64,000 bases of DNA from Legionella donaldsonii (GTDB lineage: Bacteria > Pseudomonadota > Gammaproteobacteria > Legionellales > Legionellaceae). The stretch's first letter is position 1. Each line of letters opens with the position of its first letter. The notes below the pieces were generated by a model. It was not told where the DNA came from. It did not search any database and was given only the letters and a program-made list of their open reading frames with translations. Of this stretch, positions 17,664-27,746 are shown piece by piece. The translations under genes and the position numbers were made by a program. Location of the stretch: assembly GCF_900452385.1 (NCBI RefSeq), contig NZ_UGOA01000001.1, positions 2,737,501-2,801,500 of the forward strand, written 5' to 3'.

Positions 17664-18779
17664 TTAACGCCCCCTTCCGTAGGCATAAACCGCAGCGCAG
17701 GCTCCTTCAGAGGAAACCATACAAGAACCCAAAGGATTTTGGGGTGTACACACCTTGGCAAATAATTTGCAATCACTCGGTTTTTTTATACCGCGTAAAA
17801 TAGCCCCGCAATCACATTGTTTATGTTCAACACCAGGAAGATCGGGCAAAACAAACCGCTTTTCAGCATCAAACCGCTCGCAAGTGGTTTTAATTTGCAA
17901 GGCACTTTCCGGGATATTACCCAACCCGCGCCACTCAAAATTGGAACGCAATTCAAACACGTCTCTTGTGATAGCTTGTGACTTTAAATTTCCTTCTCGC
18001 GTCACTGCACGGGTGTATTGAATTTCAACATCACTTTGCCCTTTGTTAATTTGCTCAATGACCATTAAAATGGAATGCAAAACATCAAGTGGTTCAAATC
18101 CTGAAATAACAATAGGCTTTTTATAGGTTTTGCTTATTGGCTCATAGGCCTGGCTCCCTGTCACAATGCTTACATGAGCGGGTCCTATAAATCCATCCAG
18201 ATTATGAATACCCTCTTCATCGCCCGATGATTGCAAAAGGCAATTCATAGCGGCAGGCGTTAATACATGATTACAAAAGACTGAAAAATTAGACAAATTT
18301 AATCTTGCAGCCTCTTTAATCGCATGCGCTGTGGGCGGCGTTGTTGTTTCAAAACCAATAGCAAAAAAAACAACGTCTCGTTCTGGATTAAGTGTCGCCA
18401 ACCGCAATGCATCATCCACTGAATAAACCATCCTGACATCAGCTCCCTTTGCTTTTACCTGCAATAGGCTTTGCTGATTAGAACCTGGGACACGCAACAT
18501 ATCCCCATAACTACAAAAAATAACGTTAGATGAAGTAGCCAGGGCAATGGCCTTATCAATGCGGTTTATAGGTAAAACGCACACGGGGCATCCAGGGCCG
18601 TGAATCATTTCTACATTATTGGGTAAAAGACTTGGGAGACCATAACGGTGTATGGTATGAGTATGCCCACCACAAAACTCCATCAAGCGATACTGTCGCT
18701 CAGGCAATGCTTTATTACCAATTTCTTTGGCTATTATTTTCGCAAGCCTGGCATTACGAAAATCATTAATGTATTTCAT
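17664..18779 (-). CDS. hypD: Hydrogenase maturation protein HypD
   Basis: 371 aa. Fe(CN)2CO assembly scaffold with CGGHTHTIHRYG, HGPGCPVCVLP and, at the C-terminus, the 4Fe-4S cysteines in CDCGAILRG, CKLFAKVC and GSCMVSSEGACAAVY. It works with HypC to collect iron and its diatomic ligands. ATGA overlap with hypC. Confidence 0.95.
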   Translation of the reverse strand: MKYINDFRNARLAKIIAKEIGNKALPERQYRLMEFCGGHTHTIHRYGLPSLLPNNVEMIHGPGCPVCVLPINRIDKAIALATSSNVIFCSYGDMLRVPGSNQQSLLQVKAKGADVRMVYSVDDALRLATLNPERDVVFFAIGFETTTPPTAHAIKEAARLNLSNFSVFCNHVLTPAAMNCLLQSSGDEEGIHNLDGFIGPAHVSIVTGSQAYEPISKTYKKPIVISGFEPLDVLHSILMVIEQINKGQSDVEIQYTRAVTREGNLKSQAITRDVFELRSNFEWRGLGNIPESALQIKTTCERFDAEKRFVLPDLPGVEHKQCDCGAILRGIKKPSDCKLFAKVCTPQNPLGSCMVSSEGACAAVYAYGRGR

Positions 18780-18997
18780 TGGGCTTCCTGCATTTCAGCA
18801 AATAACATCAGTGTTTTTTTGGCTTCTTCTTCATCCAGCCTTGTCAGGGCATATCCCACATGAAGAATAACGTAATCCCCCTCACTCACTTGTTCTACCA
18901 GGGCGAGCGAAATTTCTTTTTCAATGCCGCCTATATTCACTAGTGCTCTCTGAGAGTCCAGCAATCGAACGACCTGAGCAGGAAGAGCTAAACACAT
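18776..18997 (-). CDS. hypC: Hydrogenase maturation chaperone HypC
   Basis: 73 aa. The start at 18997 gives MCLALPAQVV with the essential Cys2; the longer frame to 19033 would bury that Cys and has no merit. HypC shuttles the iron centre from HypD to the large subunit. Its 5' end overlaps the hypF 3' end by 10 nt and its 3' end overlaps hypD. Confidence 0.95.
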   Translation of the reverse strand: MCLALPAQVVRLLDSQRALVNIGGIEKEISLALVEQVSEGDYVILHVGYALTRLDEEEAKKTLMLFAEMQEAQ

Positions 18998-21237
18998 ATT
19001 AATTCCGCCTCTTTGTAATTTCCAGCAAGCCATGCCTGCCCCAATGAAATGCCACCATCATTGACAGGCACTTGTTCTGGTAAATAGACTTTCAGTCCAC
19101 TACGTTCTAATTGTTTTATCAACCCGTCTGCAAGCACCTGGTTTAAAAAACAGCCACCACTTAATAAGACCTGCCTGATCGCTGTCTTTTTTACCTGAAT
19201 CATAATCCAATCCACCAAGCCCGCAATTAAAGTCCCATGAAAAACATTGGCACCACGCCTGGGATCCTTATCAAGTAAGTGCCTAAATGTTGGTAAAAAA
19301 TTGAATTGATTGTTGGCGAGAGTCCACCCCCCCTCAAAAACTTCAGGATTAGTGACTAAGCTTTCAAGCTGCATAGGGGCTTGCCCTTCATATTGGGAAA
19401 TCGTGTTGATGCCTAACAAAGCACTGGCGGCATCAAAAAGACGACCACAACTACTGGTAGTCGGCAAAGAATGGCTGTTTTTTAGCAAATGAACCAACTC
19501 GGAAACATGAGGCTTGTCGAAAAATCGCCGCAGTATCTCACCCTCTTTTTGCAAACAATGTAAAATGGCAGCAGCCATCCGCCAAGGCTGGTGAATCGCT
19601 CGCTCTCCACTGGGTTGCGGTAGAGGATAAAAATGCCCTAATCTTTGAATTTGCGTATTTTCCAGAAGAAATAACTCCCCTCCCCAAGCCTTACCATCCC
19701 ATCCATAGCCGTACCCGTCTAACACAAGGCCCAACGCAGGCTCCAAAATATGATACTCCGCGGCAACTGCTGCCAAATGAGCCTGATGATGCTGTACAGA
19801 AATTACTGGCAGATTATAGTGCCTGGCAAGGCTGGTTGTATAAAAATCAGGATGCAAATCACAGGCAATACGTTCCACTTTAACATCAAGAAATCGCATC
19901 CAATGAGAGAGTGACTCATGAAAAAAATCAATCGTTTCTTTATTCGTTAAACTTCCTATATGTTGAGAAATAAACGCTTCATTCCCCCGTGTTATACAAA
20001 ACGTATTCTTAAGATGCCCCCCTAAAGCCAGGGTTGAAGGTATGGAAAAAGGCAATTGAACACTGATAGGAGAAAATCCTCGAGCACGCCGTATAAAACG
20101 CGGCTGGTTATTGATAAAACGCATGACTGAATCATCAACACGAGTAATCACCTGGCGATTATAAGCGATCACTAAATCAGCAATCGCTATTAACTCATTA
20201 TGCGCCTTTTCATCCGCGATCATTAAAGGATTCCCTGCCCTATTGGCACTTGTTGCAATCAATACCGAGGAATGAAGCTCATCCAGCCATTTCAAGCCCT
20301 CCGGATAACCTGCCAGAGCGTGGAATAACAAATAATGCAAGGGGGAAGAAGGCAACATCACACCCAGACCAGATAAACCTGGGGCAATAATTTCCGGAAG
20401 AATGTCCTGCTTCTTTTTTAATAATACGATAGGGCGCGCCTGGCTGCTGAGAATCTCTTTCTCTTTATCGCTGACCGTTACAAATGTCTCAGCACTCATG
20501 CAATTTAGCACCATTAACGCCAATGGTTTTGCTTCACGGTATTTTTTTTGGCGTAATCGTTGAACCGTCTCATTATTTCTTGCATCACAAACTAATTGAT
20601 AGCCTCCCACTCCCTTGAGAGCAATAATTTTTCCTTCCAATAGCGCTTGGGCAATGACTTGAATGGAAACGGAAAGCTCTGGACCACAGTCTTTACAAGC
20701 CGTAGGTTGAGCATGATAGCGGCGATTCTCAGGCGAACTATAATCACGCTCGCAAGACGGGCATAAAGTAAATTCGCCCATTGATGTCTGGCACCGATCA
20801 TAAGGTAATTCTTTAGTAATCGAAAAGCGTGGACCGCATTGTGTGCAATTCAGAAAGGGATAGTAATAATAGCGGCTATCCGGATTAAAAAGCTCTCCCA
20901 GACAATCAGGACAAGGACTCATATCAGGCGATATAATACCGTGTGAAGCCCCGGTTTTTTGACTTTCAATGATAAGAAAATCGTTTTCATTAGCGATTAA
21001 AGCAAGATTGCTTGTTTCAATATCGTGAATCCTGGCTAATGTTGGTAACGACGTTAAAAGGTGGGAAAGAAAAGAAGAAACAAACCATCCCTGCACTTCA
21101 ATCAGGACACCTATTGTATTATTTTGCACCCATCCTGTTAGATTTAAGTGCTGAGCAACCCGGTATACATGGGGACGAAAACCGACCCCCTGAACCTGGC
21201 CTTTAATTAAAATCCGTAATCTTTCTATCTCAGCCAT
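18988..21237 (-). CDS. hypF: Carbamoyltransferase HypF
   Basis: 749 aa, full length. In order: acylphosphatase domain (VQGVGFRPHVYR, ~15-26), two Cys4 zinc motifs (CPDC...CTQCG and CPSC...CKDCG, ~108-185), a YrdC-like nucleotide domain (IALKGVGGYQLVCDA and following), and a Kae1-like carbamoyl transfer domain (VQHHQAHLAAV, LDGYGYG, LLSGGCFLNQVL). It makes carbamoyl-adenylate and transfers the carbamoyl to HypE. Overlaps hypB by 8 nt. Confidence 0.95.
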   Translation of the reverse strand: MAEIERLRILIKGQVQGVGFRPHVYRVAQHLNLTGWVQNNTIGVLIEVQGWFVSSFLSHLLTSLPTLARIHDIETSNLALIANENDFLIIESQKTGASHGIISPDMSPCPDCLGELFNPDSRYYYYPFLNCTQCGPRFSITKELPYDRCQTSMGEFTLCPSCERDYSSPENRRYHAQPTACKDCGPELSVSIQVIAQALLEGKIIALKGVGGYQLVCDARNNETVQRLRQKKYREAKPLALMVLNCMSAETFVTVSDKEKEILSSQARPIVLLKKKQDILPEIIAPGLSGLGVMLPSSPLHYLLFHALAGYPEGLKWLDELHSSVLIATSANRAGNPLMIADEKAHNELIAIADLVIAYNRQVITRVDDSVMRFINNQPRFIRRARGFSPISVQLPFSIPSTLALGGHLKNTFCITRGNEAFISQHIGSLTNKETIDFFHESLSHWMRFLDVKVERIACDLHPDFYTTSLARHYNLPVISVQHHQAHLAAVAAEYHILEPALGLVLDGYGYGWDGKAWGGELFLLENTQIQRLGHFYPLPQPSGERAIHQPWRMAAAILHCLQKEGEILRRFFDKPHVSELVHLLKNSHSLPTTSSCGRLFDAASALLGINTISQYEGQAPMQLESLVTNPEVFEGGWTLANNQFNFLPTFRHLLDKDPRRGANVFHGTLIAGLVDWIMIQVKKTAIRQVLLSGGCFLNQVLADGLIKQLERSGLKVYLPEQVPVNDGGISLGQAWLAGNYKEAELICV

Positions 21238-21976
21238 TCCCTTGGATCGCTTCTAGCCACTCATACCATTGACCTAAACCCTCTCCCGTTGTTGCAGAAA
21301 CAGGCAACACATTAACCGTTGGATTAATTTTTTTTACATCTGCAATACACCGATTGATATCAAAATCAACATAAGGCAATAAATCCGTTTTCGTTAGTAA
21401 CAATAAGTCTGCCTTACGGAACATTTCCGGGTATTTTAAAGGCTTATTATCTCCTTCTGTTACAGAAAGAATGACTACTTTATAGGCCTCACCCAAATCA
21501 AATAATGCAGGACAAACTAAATTGCCTACATTTTCAATAAAAAGAAGGGAGTGTTTTTTTAACGAGAGGTTTTCAACCGCATGACCAACCATATGAGCAT
21601 CTAAATGACAGACTTTGCCTGTATTAATTTGAATCGCTTCTCCGCCGCTTGCCTGAATTTTTTCAGCATCATAATTTGTTTGTTGATCACCGACGATCAC
21701 CGCAATATCCAGGCGATGCTTTAAGTCAGCAATCGCTTGGGCAAGTAAGGTTGTTTTCCCTGAGCCGGGACTTGACATCAAATTAATAGCAGTAATTTTA
21801 TTGTTTAAAAAAGTACGACGATTGATTTCGACGAACTCCTGGTTTTTTGCCAGTATTTCTTGCTCAATTGAAACAAGCTCCCCTGCATCATGGTGGTGGG
21901 TATGTAAGAAATTGGCATCGTCATGATGCTCATGATGGTCTCTTTCTGAACCTGAACAACCGCAAAGTCCACACAT
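21230..21976 (-). CDS. hypB: Nickel-insertion GTPase HypB
   Basis: 248 aa. The N-terminus has the high-affinity Ni motif CGLCGC and a His-rich stretch (HHEHHDD, HTHHHD) suited to nickel storage. The G domain follows: P-loop SSPGSGKTTLL, VGDQQTNYDA, FIENVGNLVCP, TKTDLLPY. It delivers Ni to the large-subunit precursor together with HypA. One-nt overlap with hypA. Confidence 0.95.
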   Translation of the reverse strand: MCGLCGCSGSERDHHEHHDDANFLHTHHHDAGELVSIEQEILAKNQEFVEINRRTFLNNKITAINLMSSPGSGKTTLLAQAIADLKHRLDIAVIVGDQQTNYDAEKIQASGGEAIQINTGKVCHLDAHMVGHAVENLSLKKHSLLFIENVGNLVCPALFDLGEAYKVVILSVTEGDNKPLKYPEMFRKADLLLLTKTDLLPYVDFDINRCIADVKKINPTVNVLPVSATTGEGLGQWYEWLEAIQGNG

Positions 21977-22317
21977 TATTCGACCTCCATCGATTTAACA
22001 CGCAGCTCCTCACCCTGAATTATTCTTAACGAATATTGCCCACAAATATTACAGCCATCATAATAATTTTTAAGCATAACAGTTTCCTGACAAAAGTCAC
22101 AGATTGCTTGTCCTTTGATCTCAATTATCTCCAGACTCGCATTTTCTGCGATGCCCCCTCTTGCCACCACACTAAAACTAAACCGTAAAGATTCATGATC
22201 AACGCCGCTTAATTCTCCAACCTCCAGATAAATTTTCTTTACTGATTGGCAAGCGATTTGGGATGCACGCTCCTTAACGATTTCAAGAATAGAGCGAGAG
22301 AGTGTTAGTTCATGCAT
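21976..22317 (-). CDS. hypA: Nickel chaperone HypA
   Basis: 113 aa. MHELTLSRS starts with the Ni-binding MHE. The zinc site is CDFCQETV and CNICGQY. First gene of the 9.8-kb minus-strand hydrogenase operon. Only 52 bp separate it from the divergent nickel permease, so both promoters must be packed there or overlap coding sequence. Confidence 0.95.
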   Translation of the reverse strand: MHELTLSRSILEIVKERASQIACQSVKKIYLEVGELSGVDHESLRFSFSVVARGGIAENASLEIIEIKGQAICDFCQETVMLKNYYDGCNICGQYSLRIIQGEELRVKSMEVE

Positions 22318-22369
22318 ATTAAATTAATCATTAGGTATAGACATGACAGCTTAGATCTTAAAAAATAAC

Positions 22370-23086
22370 TTGTCTCTAAAAAGGATCAAAACCATTGATA
22401 CAATAACCAATTCCACGCTGCTAATCATCGTCTTTGTATTTGGGTTAGGTTTGCGCCATGGCCTGGATTTGGACCATATAGCAACCATTGACTCCATCAC
22501 CAGAACGCTTAGAGCAAATAATCAACTGTCAAAGCGTGTGGGGTTTTTATTTTCGTTGGGACACGGGTTAGTGGTCATTATTCTCAGTGTGATTATCAGC
22601 AACGGCATTATCCGAGCACAATTCCCAACATGGCTAGAGCCGTTAGGAAGCTATATATCCATCTTTTTCTTATTAGTCTTTGGATTAATTACGCTTCATA
22701 ATTGTTTAGTCCACAAAACAAAATCACACCCGCCAATCAGTATCGGCGGTTTTTTCGCCCTCACCCTGAAACGATATAATGCGTTCTGGATTATATTAAC
22801 TGGCGCTCTTTTTGCTTTTTCCTTTGATACCTTTAGCCAAGTCGCCTTATTTTCTATTTCAATGTCTTCTTCCAGTAATTGGTATTTTGCAGCCCTCCTT
22901 GGCCTGTTTTTTATGTTGGGGATGATGGCAACCGATGGGCTAAATGGCTTTATGGTATCTCTACTCATTCAACGAGCCGATAAATTTTCGTTTTTGATTT
23001 CACGGCTTTTGGGTTTTTTTATTGCCAGCTTCAGCCTCATCTTGGGTTTGTTAAGTCTCTATACGGAATTAAATAAGCTCAGCTAA
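22370..23086 (+). CDS. NiCoT-family nickel/cobalt permease
   Basis: 238 aa, shorter than classical HoxN/NixA (~330). The signature RHGLDLDHIATID (H-x4-DH) in the second helix is present, followed by GLFFSLGHG-like (GFLFSLGHGLVVI) and GALFAFSFDTFSQ. About six or seven membrane helices. It should import Ni2+ for the hydrogenase whose operon diverges from it. The frame opens with TTG at 22370 and has no clear ribosome site, so the exact start is uncertain. Confidence 0.85.
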   Translation: MSLKRIKTIDTITNSTLLIIVFVFGLGLRHGLDLDHIATIDSITRTLRANNQLSKRVGFLFSLGHGLVVIILSVIISNGIIRAQFPTWLEPLGSYISIFFLLVFGLITLHNCLVHKTKSHPPISIGGFFALTLKRYNAFWIILTGALFAFSFDTFSQVALFSISMSSSSNWYFAALLGLFFMLGMMATDGLNGFMVSLLIQRADKFSFLISRLLGFFIASFSLILGLLSLYTELNKLS

Positions 23087-23148
23087 AATAGAAAGGCTGC
23101 CATTTTCATAAAATGGCTTAGGGTTGTTTGAATAGGAAGGATCCCATC

Positions 23149-25755
23149 ATGCAGTCATGGCACGCATTAAGCGTAGCGGAAGTAAAAAGAATTTTAGCTG
23201 AACAACCCAGGAACTATGGCACAAACGAACTAAAGGATTTCGAAACGGTACCATGGTACTCTATGCTGGCAAGACAATTCGCTAATCTCTTAATTGGTGT
23301 CTTGCTTTTCGCAATGGCGCTCTCTTTTTTTCTTGGTGATCTCTGGGATGCCTTAGCTATTCTTGCTATTGTTATTTTTAATGGGCTTCTCGGCTTTTTT
23401 CAGGAATGGCAAGCAGAAACAACGATACAAAAACTCAAATCGTTACTATCCCCTTTGTGTTACATTCTCCGCAATGGTGAAAAAGAACTCATTGATGTCA
23501 AAAAACTCCTTCCAGGCGATTGCGTCCTTTTACAGGAAGGCAATATTGTTCCCGCAGACATTCGGGTTACTCATGCCGTTGATTTATTAGTCAATGAAGC
23601 TGAGCTAACTGGCGAATCGGCATCTGTTGCCAAGGGAATAGAATCCTTGCCGGAAAAAACAATACTGACTGATAGACGCAATATAGCCTTTATGGGAACC
23701 CATATTGTCAGTGGGCATGGTGAAGGTCTGGTTGTTGAGATTGGCATGAATACCGAATTCGGGCGTATTGCGCAACTAACCGGAACAATTAAAGAAACGA
23801 AAACAAAACTCCAACATCAACTGGAAACACTGGGAAAACAATTTGGACTTCTGGCACTTCTTATTTCTTCTCTGGTAATCATTGCCGGCGTACTTGGTGG
23901 CAAAAATATTATAACGATGCTGATGACAGGCATATCATTAGCGGTTTCAGCGATTCCCGAAGGTCTTCCCGCTGTTGTCACCATCGCCCTGGCATTAGGC
24001 GCAAAAAGAATGGCTCATAAAAGAGTATTGTTACGCCGCCTTCAAGCCGCAGAAACATTAGGTGCCGTCTCGGTTATCTGCACGGATAAAACAGGAACAC
24101 TGACCCGCAATGAAATGACGGTTCAAAAAATTTGGACAGCCGATGGCGTCTTTTCAGTGACCGGAACCGGTTATGAACCACATGGCAATTTCCAGAAAGA
24201 AGGGGTTGTTATTGAGCCTAAATCCTATCCCGAACTTATCGCCTTATTAACAACAGGCCAAAAATGCAACCATGCTTCCATTAAAAAAATTGACCTGCAA
24301 TGGCAAGCTATCGGCTCTCCTGATGAAGCAGCCTTGATTGTTGCCGCCATCAAGGCTGGATTAGAAATTTCTCATAATCCTGTTATTAGAGAATTTGCTT
24401 TTGATTCAACTCGAAAACGCATGTCTACTGTTGAAGAAACGGAAGCCTATCACATCGTTCATGTGAAAGGTGCTCCAGAGGCTATCTTGGATCGTTCTAC
24501 CCATTTTTTGATTGGCAAGGAAGAAAAAGAGCTCACTAAAGACTATCGAGAGCACCTTGAAAATGCTTATATTGCTTTTGCGAAACAAGGCTTAAGAACA
24601 CTGGCTATCGCTAGAAAAATAATACCCAAAGAACCCCAAATTACTCTACAGGATGCGGAAACCAATCTCACATTCTTAGGTGTCATTGGTTTGTTTGATC
24701 CGCCTCGCTCAGAAGCCCCCCTTGCCCTGCTCCAGGCAAAGCAAGCAGGGATTAGAGTCATTATGATTACAGGCGACTCTCCTATTACAGCCCAAGCCAT
24801 AGCAACCCAGCTCGGCTTGGATATTGAAAAAATTGTAACCAGTAAGGAGATTAGCGAATTAACTGATCTCGCTTTATGTCAATTATTAGAGCAAAAAATC
24901 TTATTCGCCCGAACGGTTCCACAAGATAAATTTCGCATTGTTAAATTGCTCCAATCCCTGGGCAATCTCACCGCCATGACAGGGGATGGCGTCAATGATG
25001 CCCCGTCCCTCAAGCAAGCGGATATTGGTATCGCCATGGGAATAAGAGGAACAGATGTAGCCAGAAGTGCCGCTGATATGGTTTTGTCAGATGATAACTT
25101 TGCTTCAATTATCGCCGCCATCGAAGAGGGAAGAAGGCAGTATGCGAATATCCGCAAGTTTATTCTTTATTTAGCCGCCTCAAATACAGGTGAATTATTA
25201 GCCATCCTGATTAATATAGTGATTGGCGGCCCCTTGATTCTTATGCCCATTCAGATTCTGTGGATTAATCTTGTGACTGATAGTGCTACCGCAATCTCGC
25301 TTAGCTTGGAGCAGGCGGAAACGACGATTATGAAACAGCCGCCTCGCCAGATTAATCAACCCATTTTTGATAAAAAGGCCCTGTTTTTATTAGGGTTGTT
25401 TGGCTCTTACCTCAGTTTAACGGCTTCTTTCCTCTATCATTTCTATTTGAATGAATCCTATGAAGCAGCTAACACGATGTCTTTTACAGCCATTGTTGTC
25501 ATGGCAAATATTCTTACCTTAAATTTTCGCAGCTTTCAAAAACCCATGTCGGAAATTGGCTGGTTTTCTAATAAATGGTTACTCACAGCGATTATATCAA
25601 TGATAGCACTCCAGATTGCGGTGGTTTATTTGCCGGTATTACAACCTATTTTTCATACAGTTCCCTTATCGCGACTGAATTGGGGAGTCATTGTTCTTTG
25701 CGCACTCCCTCTCTTTCTTATTCCAGAAGTTTATAAACGGACTCGGGAATTGTAA
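23149..25755 (+). CDS. Type II (Ca2+-ATPase-like) P-type cation pump
   Basis: 868 aa. The start at 23149 has AGGAAGG 8 nt upstream. Cation ATPase N-domain, then actuator ELTGESA, helix M4 AIPEGLPAVVT, phosphorylation CTDKTGTLTRNEM, hinge MTGDGVNDAPSL and M6 LWINLVTDSATA. PEGLP and NLVTD are typical of SERCA/PMR1-like pumps for Ca2+ or Mn2+, or of bacterial homologues with other cations. Starts a run of three P-type ATPase genes on the plus strand. Confidence 0.88.
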   Translation: MQSWHALSVAEVKRILAEQPRNYGTNELKDFETVPWYSMLARQFANLLIGVLLFAMALSFFLGDLWDALAILAIVIFNGLLGFFQEWQAETTIQKLKSLLSPLCYILRNGEKELIDVKKLLPGDCVLLQEGNIVPADIRVTHAVDLLVNEAELTGESASVAKGIESLPEKTILTDRRNIAFMGTHIVSGHGEGLVVEIGMNTEFGRIAQLTGTIKETKTKLQHQLETLGKQFGLLALLISSLVIIAGVLGGKNIITMLMTGISLAVSAIPEGLPAVVTIALALGAKRMAHKRVLLRRLQAAETLGAVSVICTDKTGTLTRNEMTVQKIWTADGVFSVTGTGYEPHGNFQKEGVVIEPKSYPELIALLTTGQKCNHASIKKIDLQWQAIGSPDEAALIVAAIKAGLEISHNPVIREFAFDSTRKRMSTVEETEAYHIVHVKGAPEAILDRSTHFLIGKEEKELTKDYREHLENAYIAFAKQGLRTLAIARKIIPKEPQITLQDAETNLTFLGVIGLFDPPRSEAPLALLQAKQAGIRVIMITGDSPITAQAIATQLGLDIEKIVTSKEISELTDLALCQLLEQKILFARTVPQDKFRIVKLLQSLGNLTAMTGDGVNDAPSLKQADIGIAMGIRGTDVARSAADMVLSDDNFASIIAAIEEGRRQYANIRKFILYLAASNTGELLAILINIVIGGPLILMPIQILWINLVTDSATAISLSLEQAETTIMKQPPRQINQPIFDKKALFLLGLFGSYLSLTASFLYHFYLNESYEAANTMSFTAIVVMANILTLNFRSFQKPMSEIGWFSNKWLLTAIISMIALQIAVVYLPVLQPIFHTVPLSRLNWGVIVLCALPLFLIPEVYKRTREL

Positions 25756-25799
25756 TTATAATTACTTATATTTTAAAAATTTGGGATTAGGAGTGAATT

Positions 25800-27674
25800 A
25801 TTAAAACGCATCGTTCTACTACTCAATCCATTTTTAAATGGCAACCCTGCATTGCCTTTCTTTCCTTATTCGCAATCTGCCTGTATTTTTTTATGCGTGC
25901 CCTGGACTTCTCTTCGGCAGAAATACCTTTGTTATTCATTATTCTCCTTGGTGGTATCCCTGTATTCATTCAGATTCTATTTAAGTTATTCCAAGGTAAT
26001 TTAGGCGCTGATTCCCTCGCCGCAATTGCCTTGGTAACGAGTGTTATTTTACATGAATATTTGGCTGCAACGTTTATCATTCTTATGCTTGCCAGTGGCC
26101 AAACGTTAGAAACCTATGCCAGACGCAAAGCAGCATCGGCACTACTCGCATTAGTTGAACGCATGCCTTCCATTGCACATCGACAAACCAATAGCCACCT
26201 TGAGGACATCCCCCTGGCCTCCATCCACATTGACGATAAAATCGTTATATTTCCTCACGAAACCTGCCCTGTTGATGGCATAGTCACCAATGGACAAGGT
26301 ACTATGGACGAATCCTATTTAACTGGAGAACCTTATTTAATATCCAAAACACCAGGTACTTATGTTTTATCGGGTGCCATTAATGGCGATTGCGCTCTCA
26401 CCGTACAAACCACCCAATTGCCATCTGACTCACGCTATGCGGCAATTGTCAAAGTATTGGAAGAGGCAGAACAAAAACGCCCTGCAATTAGACGATTAGG
26501 CGATCAAGTAGGTGCTATTTTCGCTCCCTTCGCCCTGTTATTTGCATTCATTGCCTGGTACGTAAGTGGCGATGCTTTACGGTTTCTTTCTGTGCTGGTT
26601 ATTGCGACGCCCTGTCCCTTATTAATCGCACTCCCCATCGTGTTAGTCAGTGCTATTTCAAAAGCGGCTAAACAAGCGATCATCATCAAAGATCCCGTTA
26701 TTTTAGAACAATTACCCCTCTGCAAAACGGCTATTTTTGATAAAACAGGTACCCTAACCTACGGCAAACCCTCGCTAACCGACATTATTATTGCTGGTAA
26801 TTATAAAAAAGAGGACCTATTACAATATGCCGCTAGCCTGGAACAGTACTCCAAACACCCCCTCTCAAACGCTATTCTCAATGCAGCCAATGAGCAAGCC
26901 ATCATTCTTCTTAACGCAACCGATGTCTCAGAGAAACCAGGGCAAGGGTTAACGGGAAAGATCAATGGGCATACCATCACTATTACGAGTAGAAAAAAAC
27001 TTCTGGAGTCTGGTGCCTCCAGTGATAACCTTCCACCCGTTTTATCGGGCTTAGAATGTATAATACTGGTTGATGATCGGTATGCGGCCTCACTTCATTT
27101 TCGTGACGCTCCCCGTCTCGATAGCAAACCCTTCATCAGTCATTTAGGCCCAGCCCATCAATTTAAAAAAATAATGCTCGTTTCCGGCGATCGCCAATCG
27201 GAAGTAGACTACCTGGCTAAATGGCTGAATCTGACTGAAATCTATGCATCCCAAAGCCCTGAGCAGAAACTTGCTATTGTGCGACAAGAAAGAAAGAATG
27301 CACCGACGGTTTTTATGGGGGACGGCATTAACGATGCTCCTGCTCTCACCGCCGCCACGGTTGGCGTGGCCTTTGGACAACATAGTGCTATTACTTCCGA
27401 AGCAGCGGGGGCTATTATCATGGAGAATACATTAAGCAAAGTCGACGAGCTGATTCATTTAAGTTTAAATACGCGACGGATTGCCGCACAAAGCGCTATT
27501 GGTGGCATGGTGCTGAGCATTATAGGAATGGTATTCGCAGCAGCAGGTTTTATTACTCCAGTCGTAGGTGCTGTGCTACAAGAACTAATTGATATTATTG
27601 CCATCCTCAATGCGTTAAGATTAGCGACAGGCAAACAAATTACAATTGATCTGCCAAACTATACGATAAATTAA
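25800..27674 (+). CDS. P1B-type heavy-metal ATPase with TPC motif (candidate Ni/Fe exporter)
   Basis: About 624 aa if translation begins at the ATT at 25800, 6 nt after AGGAG; the first ATG (25893) lacks a site and would delete a clear N-terminal helix. Motifs: LTGEP actuator, ATPCPLLIALP in the metal helix (TPC instead of CPC), FDKTGTLTYG, GDGINDAPAL, and QELIDIIAILNALR in the last helix. The TPC/QExxD pair is what I recall for the P1B-5 class, linked to Ni2+/Fe2+ efflux. No N-terminal HMA domain and no C-terminal hemerythrin. It lies 2.7 kb from the Ni permease and hydrogenase. Confidence 0.8.
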   Translation: MKTHRSTTQSIFKWQPCIAFLSLFAICLYFFMRALDFSSAEIPLLFIILLGGIPVFIQILFKLFQGNLGADSLAAIALVTSVILHEYLAATFIILMLASGQTLETYARRKAASALLALVERMPSIAHRQTNSHLEDIPLASIHIDDKIVIFPHETCPVDGIVTNGQGTMDESYLTGEPYLISKTPGTYVLSGAINGDCALTVQTTQLPSDSRYAAIVKVLEEAEQKRPAIRRLGDQVGAIFAPFALLFAFIAWYVSGDALRFLSVLVIATPCPLLIALPIVLVSAISKAAKQAIIIKDPVILEQLPLCKTAIFDKTGTLTYGKPSLTDIIIAGNYKKEDLLQYAASLEQYSKHPLSNAILNAANEQAIILLNATDVSEKPGQGLTGKINGHTITITSRKKLLESGASSDNLPPVLSGLECIILVDDRYAASLHFRDAPRLDSKPFISHLGPAHQFKKIMLVSGDRQSEVDYLAKWLNLTEIYASQSPEQKLAIVRQERKNAPTVFMGDGINDAPALTAATVGVAFGQHSAITSEAAGAIIMENTLSKVDELIHLSLNTRRIAAQSAIGGMVLSIIGMVFAAAGFITPVVGAVLQELIDIIAILNALRLATGKQITIDLPNYTIN

Positions 27675-27746
27675 GAGGTTTAATATACTTTATCGGCACG
27701 CAACTATTGAGATTAATTTTTTAAACGATTTTAATGCAAGGAATTA

